Part shown: piece after piece, positions 4,876-11,501 of the stretch
Layout of the letters: every line of letters starts with the position of its first letter
How positions within the stretch are numbered: the first letter of the stretch is position 1
Source of the DNA: an uncultured Sphingorhabdus sp.
GTDB taxonomy: Bacteria; Pseudomonadota; Alphaproteobacteria; Sphingomonadales; Sphingomonadaceae
NCBI GenBank assembly: GCA_937873665.1
Contig: CALMYW010000511.1
Location: 1 to 11,501 of the forward strand
Length of the DNA stretch: 11,501 nucleotides
Reading direction: 5' to 3'
Position numbers and translations under genes: made by a program
The notes under the pieces: generated by a model
The model's input: only the letters and a program-made list of their open reading frames with translations
Told to the model about the DNA's origin: nothing
The model's database searches: none

Positions 4876-6549
4876 ATGATTGAGCGAATGCCGTCTCCTG
4901 CACCCAAGCGCAGCCTCAAGTCCCTCGAGGCGGGATTGGCACTGTTCCCGCATTTCCGAAGGCATATTTCGGTGTCCGGGCCGGTGACGGCGGCGCAGAT
5001 TGCCGCTATTTGCGAAGCCACCGGTTTGAAGGAGCGCCAGATCCGAACATTGGCCGCGCGGTATCGGGCGCATCCGGTTGCCGAATCGCTTGCACCTAAG
5101 CCCCGAGGACCGCCTCCCGGCTCACATCGGATCGACCCGGTGGTGAGAAGCGCCATTGATGCGCTGACCAACAAGATCGCGCTTAAGATGGTGCCGCCGA
5201 ACCGCGCTGAAGCGGCTAGGCAAATATGGGGCTTGCTCCATGCAGATAACGGAGAGCACCGGTTTTCCGCCGATTTGATCCCGAGCGAGAAGACAATCGA
5301 GCGGCTGCTGGCCGAGATTCCGAGCAGTGTGTGGGCCAAGGCCAGCATGGGCTCCAAGACCCGCAGCGCGCATGAAGCGCACCCTGGGGAATACCGCAGC
5401 GATGGTTTCCTCGATCTTGTCCAGATGGACCATACCAGGGGGGACGTTATCCTGGTCGACAGCCTGCGGCGGGAAGAGCTCGGACGGCCGTGGATCACGT
5501 TCCTGATTGAAATCTGGACCCGTGCGATACTCGGCTATTATGTCAGCTTCGGCGATCCTTCGATTTTCCGGTGCGGCAGGGCGGTCGCGAGCGCGCTGCT
5601 GCCCAAGGAACCGGTGCTTGAACACCTGGGTGTGGATGTCAGCTACCCGATGTTCGGCCTGTTCCGGCGCCTGCATGCCGATCAGGCCAAGCCGCATCGC
5701 TCGGAGTCGTTTCGGCGGGCCTGCGTGCGCAATGGCATCGACCCGGATGTCCGCAAACCCGGCCCGGCCCATCTGGGTGGCCATATCGAGCGGCTGATCG
5801 GCACAATGGTCGGAAAACTGAGACTTTTGCCGGGTGCTACGGGATCGAACGTGTCTGCGCGCGATGACTACGACGCCGAGGCTGAAGCGGCGATGACCCT
5901 TGCGGAATTCGAGCGCTGGCTGCTGTGCCAGATCGCGGTTTATCATCACACGCCGCATTCCGCGCTCGGCGGGTTGTGCCCGGCGCAGATGTGGGAACGC
6001 GAGGCAGCGCGCCATGGTCCCTTGCTCCCGGTCTCGTGTAATGCGGACGAGCTTTTTCGCCAATTTCTGCCGTCGAAGTCGCTGACGGTCCATTCCCGGG
6101 GCATCCAGATCAAGCATCGCCATTACTGGCACCCGGCGCTCGGCAAGCGGATAGGCCAGAAGATCGAGGTCAGCTGGGACGAACGGACGATCCAGCATGT
6201 CTATGCCGAGCTCGAGGGCTCTTTCGTGCAAATGGCGGTTATCGGCCAGTATCCCGATGTCTGGGAGGCGGACTGGGAAGCCGCCAGGGCCAAGGTGAGG
6301 GCCCTGGGCCGCGGCTACCAGGCCGATGGCGGCCGTGCGGCGACGGCCCGCGCCATCGCAGCGGCAAACCAGGAAATCCATCAGGCGCGGGTTCGCACCA
6401 AGGAGGCGCGACGGCGGGCAAAGCGGCGCGAAGGGGAGGGGCTTACGCTCGCGGACCTGCGGACGCCTGAAAAGCTTTTAAAACAGCCGGTTCAGTGGAA
6501 ATCGGTGGGGGAACTGGGCGAGGATACCTGGCTGAAGGTGCGCCCGTGA
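4876..6549 (+). CDS. tniA: DDE transposase, TniA/TnsB type (Mu transposase family)
   Basis: A 557-residue integrase-fold transposase, close to the usual TniA size. The N-terminal part (about 35-65) has an HTH-like stretch (TAAQIAAICEATGLKERQIR). The catalytic triad is visible: D185 in VQMDHTRGDVILVD, D269 in LHADQ, and E305 in GGHIERLIGTM, with 35 residues between the last two as in the D,D-35-E family. A Mu-type C-terminal beta domain follows at about 400-450 (IQIKHRHYWHP). The tail is basic (EARRRAKRREGEG, about 510). The protein should bind the element ends and join them to target DNA. The residue after D269 is Gln rather than the usual Asn of the DN motif. ATG 4876 has GGAG 8 bases upstream; ATG 4888 is an alternative. 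The stop overlaps the tniB start (GTGA). Confidence 0.93.
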   Translation: MIERMPSPAPKRSLKSLEAGLALFPHFRRHISVSGPVTAAQIAAICEATGLKERQIRTLAARYRAHPVAESLAPKPRGPPPGSHRIDPVVRSAIDALTNKIALKMVPPNRAEAARQIWGLLHADNGEHRFSADLIPSEKTIERLLAEIPSSVWAKASMGSKTRSAHEAHPGEYRSDGFLDLVQMDHTRGDVILVDSLRREELGRPWITFLIEIWTRAILGYYVSFGDPSIFRCGRAVASALLPKEPVLEHLGVDVSYPMFGLFRRLHADQAKPHRSESFRRACVRNGIDPDVRKPGPAHLGGHIERLIGTMVGKLRLLPGATGSNVSARDDYDAEAEAAMTLAEFERWLLCQIAVYHHTPHSALGGLCPAQMWEREAARHGPLLPVSCNADELFRQFLPSKSLTVHSRGIQIKHRHYWHPALGKRIGQKIEVSWDERTIQHVYAELEGSFVQMAVIGQYPDVWEADWEAARAKVRALGRGYQADGGRAATARAIAAANQEIHQARVRTKEARRRAKRREGEGLTLADLRTPEKLLKQPVQWKSVGELGEDTWLKVRP

Positions 6550-7388
6550 GCGCGGTCACCACCGCGCAGCCCTCGGGGCACCTATCCACATTCTGGATCG
6601 ACTTCGACGAAGCCCGCAACGCCGTCGAGACCATCGTCGAGGTTGCGCATGACGATCCGGAAGAACGACCGACCTGCATCGTCCTCACCGGCCAGTCCGG
6701 CATGGGCAAGACCTCGATCCTGCGCGAGGCGCAGCGGCGTCTGACCGAGGCCTTGCCCGAGCCCGCCGATTGGGGCGAGGCCCGGTACCAACCCGTGCTG
6801 CGCACGGTCATTCCCTCAAGCCCGACCTCGCTCAAGATCAACTTGGCGCTGCTCTGGAAGCAGGGCTGGCCGATCCGGACAAACACGCACAAAACCGCCG
6901 ATTTCAAGGTGGTCGATCTGTTGGCCGCGCAGGGGACGAGGCTGGTCGCGATCGACAATGTCCATGTGATCCTGACCGCCAGCGGGGTCGCGCGGCGCGA
7001 TACGCTCGATGCCTTCCGCTTTCTGATGAGCGCTGGCAACGTGCCGCTGGTCGTGGCCGGGCTTGATGTCGCCCGCCAGATCTTCGCCGACGATGTCGAA
7101 CTCGCCTTTCGTTCGATCATGCTCAGATTGCCGCTGTGGGAGCCGGGAGAGCCGTCGCAGCGCCTGATCCGGGCGCTGGCGATGGGCATGGACATGGCCG
7201 AGCCCGAACATCTCGCCGAGCCCGCGTTCGCCGAGCGGATCTGGCGCGAAAGCGGCGGGGTAACCGGCAATTTCAAACGGATCCTGCACTGGTCGGCAAA
7301 GGTCGCCAAGCGGCACGATCGCGTGCTGGTAGCGCACGACGATATCAGCGAGGCCTTGCAGCTCTTTACCCCCTATAGCCCGGATTGA
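6546..7388 (+). CDS. tniB: AAA+ transposition regulator TniB (TnsC-like ATPase)
   Basis: A 280-residue AAA+ ATPase that in this family selects target DNA and activates the transposase. The Walker A motif is TGQSGMGKTS, with K55. The Walker B strand reads LVAIDNVHVIL (D137-N138), where TniB/TnsC proteins normally have Asp-Glu followed by His; the catalytic Glu is replaced by Asn. A sensor-like stretch (VPLVVAGLDVAR) follows, then a C-terminal helical lid (ESGGVTGNFKRILHWSAKVA). I chose GTG 6546, which overlaps the tniA stop (GTGA) and has AAGG 7 bases upstream, so translation is coupled to tniA. A longer reading from 6495 would overlap tniA by 55 bases and is unlikely. It should work with TniA and TniQ. 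Confidence 0.92.
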   Translation: MSAVTTAQPSGHLSTFWIDFDEARNAVETIVEVAHDDPEERPTCIVLTGQSGMGKTSILREAQRRLTEALPEPADWGEARYQPVLRTVIPSSPTSLKINLALLWKQGWPIRTNTHKTADFKVVDLLAAQGTRLVAIDNVHVILTASGVARRDTLDAFRFLMSAGNVPLVVAGLDVARQIFADDVELAFRSIMLRLPLWEPGEPSQRLIRALAMGMDMAEPEHLAEPAFAERIWRESGGVTGNFKRILHWSAKVAKRHDRVLVAHDDISEALQLFTPYSPD

Positions 7389-7396
7389 GCGCCGGG

Positions 7397-8776
7397 ATGG
7401 GCGCCGCTCAGGGCAGAGCCGAGATCGAGCCGCTGGCCTTCCGGGTCAGGCCCCTGGCGGGGGAATGCTTTGAATCCTGGCTGCATCGTCTGGCCGCGCG
7501 GCATGAAACCACGCGCAAGGCGCTGTTCAGCCATCTCGGCATCGAGACAGCCCTCGCTACCTGTGACCTGGCCTCATTAGCCGATGGCACCGCAGAGCGG
7601 CGCAGGGTCATAGTCGAGCGGTTGGCCTGGGCCACGGCGCTGCCGGAGAAGGCCATTCTGCGGACTTTCGTGGGGTGTCCCCGCGGCGACCTGCTGCCCC
7701 CGGCGCTGCGCTCGATCGGGTGCGCGCAATGCTGGCTCGACTGGCTGGAAAGCGGCGCGCAGTGGCGGATTGAGCGGAGCTGGATCCTGCGCGTTACCCT
7801 GCGCTGCGAGCGCCATGATCTGCTGCTAATCGATCTTCGGGGCATCATGGCGCTGGGGCGCTCGATGGCGGCGCAGCGGCTGCTGGAGGAGACGGTGGAG
7901 CGGACACGCGAGCAGATGGCGCGGTTTACTTTGGTCAGCACTCGCCTCGCCTGGAATCTCGTTATTTCCCGTGCCCATCTGCGTGGCAGTGAACCCAGCT
8001 CTTACGCGTTTTCAAAGCGATACATCGCGGCATTGATCGGCAACCGGTTCCATATTGCGCCTTCGCGCCACCTGTTGCTGGCGGCGCTGCACAGCAGCAA
8101 TGTGGAAGAAGCCGAACGGATGGACCGCACGTTCCGCTTCGATGCGCAGCCGGCGCGTGGTCCGGTAAGGCGAGCCGCTCGCGGCGCGGTGCCCGGCCTG
8201 GCCGATCTCGCGGCCGCGATCGCAGCGGTGGGGAAGCGCGAGCTTGACCGCAAACGCCGCGTGCTGGAGGTCGCCGGACAGAAGCTCGAGCAGGCCTGGC
8301 TGGGCTACCCTGCGGTGCATGCGGCGCAAGTGGTGCGCCGACAGCGCGAGGTCCTGGCGAGCGAGGTACGCCGCCGCTACGCAGCCGAGCTTGCCAGTGC
8401 CGCGAAATCTCCGCTCAGCTGCTTGCGCGGGTTCCAGGATGCCCTGTTCTTCCTGAAGCAGTGCGGATTGGCCGACGATTTCGTCCCCGCAGCGACCGGG
8501 CGCCCCGATCCGTGGGAGGATTGCCTTGGAAATCCGGGACTGCTCCACAAGCGGTTGACCCGGCGCTTTGCCCATCCCGCGTTTCGCATTGTGCTCGACC
8601 TGCCAGGTCATTCTTTCGACGCCGACCCATTCGAGCGGGCGAGCAGCCGGTCGATGGCGGCCATGGCGTCGTCGAATTCGGCGAGGCTTTCAGCCGAGAG
8701 CACGGGAGACAGGTCCACTCCTGGATCTGTCTCGCGTCCCGTGCCGCCCGCCAGGCTCGCACGGATCAGGACCTGA
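7397..8776 (+). CDS. tniQ: TniQ-family transposition protein
   Basis: The protein has 459 residues from ATG 7397. Residues about 10-30 carry the TniQ opening (VRPLAGECFESWLHRLAARH). A zinc finger follows with C109-x2-C112 and C137-x2-H140, joined by the usual tryptophan-rich segment (WRIERSW). TniQ/TnsD-like proteins link the AAA+ ATPase to target choice. A TTG at 7385 overlaps the tniB stop (TTGA) and would also give coupling; neither start has a clear ribosome site. At about 460 residues it is longer than the roughly 400 of Tn5053 TniQ. The last 55 or so residues (from about 8610) are low-complexity (Ser/Arg/Ala) and lie antisense to the end of the HTH gene, so this tail may have been acquired when the native stop was lost. 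Confidence 0.88.
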   Translation: MGAAQGRAEIEPLAFRVRPLAGECFESWLHRLAARHETTRKALFSHLGIETALATCDLASLADGTAERRRVIVERLAWATALPEKAILRTFVGCPRGDLLPPALRSIGCAQCWLDWLESGAQWRIERSWILRVTLRCERHDLLLIDLRGIMALGRSMAAQRLLEETVERTREQMARFTLVSTRLAWNLVISRAHLRGSEPSSYAFSKRYIAALIGNRFHIAPSRHLLLAALHSSNVEEAERMDRTFRFDAQPARGPVRRAARGAVPGLADLAAAIAAVGKRELDRKRRVLEVAGQKLEQAWLGYPAVHAAQVVRRQREVLASEVRRRYAAELASAAKSPLSCLRGFQDALFFLKQCGLADDFVPAATGRPDPWEDCLGNPGLLHKRLTRRFAHPAFRIVLDLPGHSFDADPFERASSRSMAAMASSNSARLSAESTGDRSTPGSVSRPVPPARLARIRT

Positions 8777-9810
8777 CCGCGATGCCGCTCGATCTCGGCA
8801 AGGCCCGCAGTTTTCAGCGATTTGACCAGTTCGCGCGCGCCGTTCTTGGACAGGTGGAGGGCACGCTCGATCTGGCCCGGGCGCAAGGGTCCGAACCCTG
8901 CGAGCAGGGTGTAGAGCAGGGGCGCGCGCGAATTCGAGCGCAGGTCTGCAAGGGTGGAGGTCATGTGGTGATGGCGCGTCCGGGCCTGTTCAACCAGCCT
9001 TGCGAGCCGCTCCGCGCTAGATTCGAGCGCCTCGGCGACCAGAATGCCGCGTTCGCGCGGCCATAGCCAGGGTGCCAGCGCCTCGGCGCGCAGCGCGCCG
9101 GGGCAGGGGAGGGGGACTGTGCCGGGCGCGGACCCCGACAGGGCTGCACCGGCCACGAGATCGATCGCCCAGAGCGGCGTTCTGGCGCGCGGCTGCGCGA
9201 GGGCCATCGGCCCACCTGGAAGGTCGAGCAGCCACTGGTCGGGCTCGCTCGGGGCGAATTCGGTCGATGCCGCAGCAGCAGCGTGGAGGTGGTCGATGGC
9301 CACGAGCGGCCAGGTGCTGTCGCTGTGCGGGACCGCGTCACTGGCCAGCTGGCCAGCGAGCGCAATCGCCTCGCGCGGCGAGAGCGGGTCGGCGGGGCCG
9401 GCGCACCCGCGATCCGGGCCGGCCGCCGCGCGCAGGCGCTGCGCAGCCCGCGCGATCGGCTCCCAGCGGGCGAGCGACAGCTCGGTGAGGATCGCATGCG
9501 TGATTCCCCAGGGATCCGCGAAGACGTGCGGGCCTTCGGCCGGAGGCGCGGCAAGGCCGCAAAGCCAGAGGTCGATCTCTGCTGCGGCGCCGGCGTGGCC
9601 CGCTTGGGATAGGGCATCACGCAGCTGTGCATGAATGACGCTGGCGGCGAGCAGATCGGCGACGCCGGGCTCGAGATGTGCTACCAGACCCTGCAATCGG
9701 CCCCAGGCAAGCGCGGCGCGCGAGCGGGCCAGCATGAGCGCTTCGGGCGATGCGTCTTCGTCCGCCTGGAGCGGATGGAATCCGGCAAAATGGGCTTCGA
9801 AATTCGCCAT
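8608..9810 (-). CDS. Large HTH-domain protein of unknown role, next to the transposition genes
   Basis: The protein has 400 residues from ATG 9810. GTG 9816 is an alternative start, and AGG lies 9 bases before the ATG. Most of it is Ala/Leu-rich and helical (for example AALAWGRLQGLVAHLEPGVA near 35-55) with no motif I can name. A winged HTH sits at about 300-352: PLLYTLLAGFGPLRPGQIER followed by ALHLSKNGARELVKSLKTAG. It resembles the HTH of the protein at 4122-4736. A short acidic tail ends the protein (SAESLAEFDDAMAAIDRLL). The architecture recalls DUF1612/RHE_PE00001-type HTH proteins, with low certainty. It is divergent from the tyrosine recombinase gene over 85 bases and overlaps tniQ tail to tail by 169 bases. 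This suggests a regulator or accessory factor of the module, which is inference. Confidence 0.75.
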   Translation of the reverse strand: MANFEAHFAGFHPLQADEDASPEALMLARSRAALAWGRLQGLVAHLEPGVADLLAASVIHAQLRDALSQAGHAGAAAEIDLWLCGLAAPPAEGPHVFADPWGITHAILTELSLARWEPIARAAQRLRAAAGPDRGCAGPADPLSPREAIALAGQLASDAVPHSDSTWPLVAIDHLHAAAAASTEFAPSEPDQWLLDLPGGPMALAQPRARTPLWAIDLVAGAALSGSAPGTVPLPCPGALRAEALAPWLWPRERGILVAEALESSAERLARLVEQARTRHHHMTSTLADLRSNSRAPLLYTLLAGFGPLRPGQIERALHLSKNGARELVKSLKTAGLAEIERHRGQVLIRASLAGGTGRETDPGVDLSPVLSAESLAEFDDAMAAIDRLLARSNGSASKE

Positions 9811-9816
9811 CGACAC

Positions 9817-9901
9817 AGGCCTAGCAAACTGGAGTTAACTGTACCATAGCTGTTAGGGCTTTGAAGTGCACTAATGATAATGGGAGATTACATATAGTGA
9901 C
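9817..9901. promoter_or_regulatory. Divergent promoter region between HTH gene and recombinase
   Basis: A relatively AT-rich 85-base gap. GTTAAC at 9835 is itself a palindrome, and TAAC (9837) with GTTA at 9852-9855 make an imperfect inverted repeat around TGTACCATAGCT. GATAAT at about 9876 is a fair -10 box for the recombinase, but its -35 partner is poor. GGGAG lies about 15 bases before ATG 9902, too far for a strong ribosome site. The inverted repeat could be an operator or a recombinase core site. Confidence 0.35.
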
Positions 9902-11215
9902 ATGGCCGTTTCGCCATGGTATTCGGCCCCGATGAAGCGCAAATTGGTCTTGGCATCGCCAACCAGCCTTTCCGATAGGACGCCAGTGCCCGAAGGCGAG
10001 GTCGTCACGGTGCTTGGCCCCAGCGAAGCGCGTCTGCCCAAGCGCCGGGCGAGGCCGGGCTTGACGACGGTCGAACGGTTCGTCGCCGTCCTCTCCAGCT
10101 TGGTCGATGGCGATACCGCCGTGGCCAAGGTCAATTTCACCAAGGCGCTCGAGGCGCGCAGCCCGGCGACACTGCGCGCGATGACCTGCGATCTTGAAGG
10201 CTATACCCTGTTCGCGAGCGAACAGGCCGGAGCTGGTCTCCCCGCTTCGGCCGAGCGCATTGCCGAGTGGATCGACCATCTTGAGGCCAGTAACCAGAAG
10301 CCCGCGACTATCGCCCGCAAGCTGGCGACGCTGGCGACGGTGCATGGACTGCTTGGAATCCCCAGCGCCGTATCGAGTTCGCTGGTCCGCGACGCGATGA
10401 AGGGTCTGCGCCGCCGCCAGGGCAAGGCCCAGCGGCAGGCCGCCGGATTGCGGCTCGGGGAAGCGATCGGCAACGCTCCGGTCAAGGGATTCACGCTGGC
10501 GGCGCTGATGGAAGCCTGCGGAACCGACCTTCCGGGCCTGCGCGATGCGGCGCTGCTGTCGCTCGGCTACGATGCGGGATTGCGCGTGTCGGAAATTCTG
10601 GAGGCGAGGGTCGAGGCGCTCGAAGTCCAGGACGATGGCAGCGGCCTGCTCGACATCGATCGCTCGAAGACCGATCAGGAAGGGCAGGGGGCCTCTGTCT
10701 GGGTGTCTCCTGAAACCGTCCGGCGGATCGCTCTCTGGCGCGAGGCTGCCGCGATCCGCACCGGACCGTTGTACCGCCGCGTCGGGGTGATCCGCACCAA
10801 GGGCCACCCCGGCCGCCGGGCGCTCGCCATCGCCGATCTCGCCTACAACGCCGGCGTTGACCGTGAGCGCATGGCGGCCATTCCCGCGCGGCAAGCCAGC
10901 GTCACCTACGTCGTCGGCGACACCGCGCTGACCGTGGCGGCGGTGCGGTCGATCATCCGCAAGCGGGCGCTGGCGGCGGCGGACATGGGGCTGGTCGATC
11001 TGATGGGCGAGGATCTCGAGATTGCGCTGGGCGGCCTGAGCACGCATTCGCTGCGCGTGGGGCTGACCCAGGACCTGTTCGCCAGCGGCGAGGATGCCGG
11101 CCCGATTGCCCAGGCCTTGCGCTGGTCCTCGGTCGGGACCGCGCTGCGCTATGGCCGCCGGCTTGCGCCCGCCTCCAATGCGGCCGCGCGGCTGCTGGCG
11201 GGTCGCAGGGTTTGA
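9902..11215 (+). CDS. Tyrosine recombinase / integrase
   Basis: The protein has 437 residues. An N-terminal SAM-like core-binding domain spans about 55-165 (TLRAMTCDLEGYTLFASEQ and TIARKLATLATVHGLLG). The catalytic domain carries R228 in YDAGLRVSEIL, a lysine in DRSKTDQEGQG, H382 and R385 in STHSLRVG, W408 in LRWSSVGTALRY, and the nucleophile Y417 in RYGRRL. Box III has Trp instead of His, which is common and active in this family. An insert between the lysine and the HxxR box (about 280-370) makes it longer than XerC/D. Likely jobs are resolving cointegrates made by TniABQ, resolving plasmid dimers, or site-specific integration; the neighbourhood favours the first. ATG 9902 is used; ATG 9932 is possible. 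The short N-terminal extension before MKRKLV is not conserved-looking. Confidence 0.9.
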   Translation: MAVSPWYSAPMKRKLVLASPTSLSDRTPVPEGEVVTVLGPSEARLPKRRARPGLTTVERFVAVLSSLVDGDTAVAKVNFTKALEARSPATLRAMTCDLEGYTLFASEQAGAGLPASAERIAEWIDHLEASNQKPATIARKLATLATVHGLLGIPSAVSSSLVRDAMKGLRRRQGKAQRQAAGLRLGEAIGNAPVKGFTLAALMEACGTDLPGLRDAALLSLGYDAGLRVSEILEARVEALEVQDDGSGLLDIDRSKTDQEGQGASVWVSPETVRRIALWREAAAIRTGPLYRRVGVIRTKGHPGRRALAIADLAYNAGVDRERMAAIPARQASVTYVVGDTALTVAAVRSIIRKRALAAADMGLVDLMGEDLEIALGGLSTHSLRVGLTQDLFASGEDAGPIAQALRWSSVGTALRYGRRLAPASNAAARLLAGRRV

Positions 11216-11233
11216 CGGCAGGTAGCCTGGGGT

Positions 11234-11248
11234 CTGCCTCGCAGGCAG
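11234..11248 (+). other. Short stem-loop after the recombinase gene
   Basis: CTGCCT (11234-11239) and AGGCAG (11243-11248) form a 6-bp stem with loop CGC, 19 bases after the recombinase stop and 22 before the next ATG. It lacks a T run, so it is at best a weak terminator or attenuator. Confidence 0.35.
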
Positions 11249-11270
11249 TATAGGGAAAGGGTGGGATCGA

Positions 11271-11501
11271 ATGTCGAAGAGCAATGCCGGTCACGATCTT
11301 GGCGGGCTCATCCGGTTTGCCGAGCGCGCGCCGTGGGACGAACGGCTTGACGCCATCCTGGCGCTGCATCTCGATCCGGTTTGCGCGGCAACAGGCCTGG
11401 AACCCGAGGCGATTTTCGACGCGGTGGGCCACCATTGGGAAGGGCCTCTGTGGGGCTGCGCTTTCGAGGACCTGATGGGCCGCGATGATTGGGAGGACGG
11501 C
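11271..11501 (+). CDS. Unrecognised protein, N-terminal 77 residues (partial)
   Basis: The frame is open from ATG 11271 to the window edge, with AAAGG about 10 bases upstream. The visible part is acidic and rich in Trp, Asp and Glu (RFAERAPWDERLDAILALHL, then LEPEAIFDAVGHHWEGPLW). I see no known motif, signal peptide or membrane segment. It runs in the same direction as the recombinase after a 55-base gap with a small stem-loop, so it may be co-transcribed. Composition and the ribosome site support a real gene; the function is unknown. Confidence 0.65.
   Translation, partial: MSKSNAGHDLGGLIRFAERAPWDERLDAILALHLDPVCAATGLEPEAIFDAVGHHWEGPLWGCAFEDLMGRDDWEDG

Larger units (their letters stand above)
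4876..8776 (+). mobile_element. Tn5053/Tn402-like transposition core (tniA-tniB-tniQ), ends not located
   Basis: Three genes occur in the order and approximate sizes of tniA, tniB and tniQ of Tn5053/Tn402-type transposons, with start/stop overlap between tniA and tniB. No matching pair of terminal inverted repeats and no 5-base target duplication could be found by eye. No serine resolvase or cargo gene is in the window. The unit may extend right to include the HTH and tyrosine recombinase genes (to 11215), because the HTH gene overlaps the end of tniQ and leaves no room for an end there. Confidence 0.5.

Noticed and set aside
5122..6381. 419-residue minus-strand frame
   Set aside because: Antisense to tniA, whose catalytic triad is intact; a high-GC shadow.
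4122..9810. A single HTH gene split by insertion of tniABQ
   Set aside because: The left piece would be the C-terminal half, but the right-hand gene already has its own complete C-terminal HTH, and the two HTH sequences differ too much for a recent split or duplication.
9821..11284. 487-residue minus-strand frame
   Set aside because: Antisense to the tyrosine recombinase with its complete active site; Arg/Gln-rich shadow.

Overview
The window looks like the replication and partition region of a plasmid, joined to a transposition gene set. The host is probably an alphaproteobacterium of the Sphingomonadales type (Sphingobium/Novosphingobium-like). This is inferred from the high GC, the style of the proteins, and an iteron/Rep_3 origin beside a ParA/small-ParB system. 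No 16S or other marker gene is present, so the taxonomy is inference.

Layout from left to right. (1) The 5' part, about 1100 bases in all, of a minus-strand gene (<1-755) encodes a CHC2 zinc-finger plus Toprim primase-like protein. (2) Positions 756-1531 are non-coding and hold the probable origin: 13 direct copies of an iteron with core TGAG-N5-GGGGG. Five form a compact block phased at about 22 bp (903-1006) and eight are dispersed (1102-1492). A perfect stem-loop lies at 814-830, and an inverted half-iteron overlaps the repA start codon. (3) repA (1532-2650, +) is a Rep_3 initiator; one more iteron sits in reverse orientation right after its stop codon. (4) A convergent, translationally coupled parA-parB pair on the minus strand (3768-2688) consists of a type Ib ParA and a short ribbon-helix-helix ParB. 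It is preceded by a roughly 240-bp array of short repeats (3794-4034) that is very likely the centromere. (5) A minus-strand HTH gene (4736-4122) has a doubtful TTG start. (6) A coupled tniA-tniB-tniQ operon (4876-8776, +) encodes a DDE transposase, an AAA+ ATPase and a TniQ zinc-finger protein. (7) A larger minus-strand HTH protein (9810-8608) shares its C-terminal domain with the HTH protein at 4122 and overlaps tniQ tail to tail. (8) A tyrosine recombinase (9902-11215, +) is divergent from it. (9) The start of an unrecognised gene (11271->11501, +) closes the window.

How it fits together. RepA binding to the iterons should start replication, and the inverted half-site and inverted downstream iteron are good candidates for copy control. 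ParA and ParB with the repeat array should segregate the plasmid. The tniABQ genes match the core of Tn5053/Tn402-type transposons, but no serine resolvase (TniR) and no cargo are seen in the window. A tyrosine recombinase and an HTH protein occupy the place where a resolvase would be expected. The most interesting features are this possible resolvase exchange, a TniB whose Walker B glutamate is replaced by asparagine, the paired HTH proteins flanking tniABQ, and the regular spacing of the centromere-like array.
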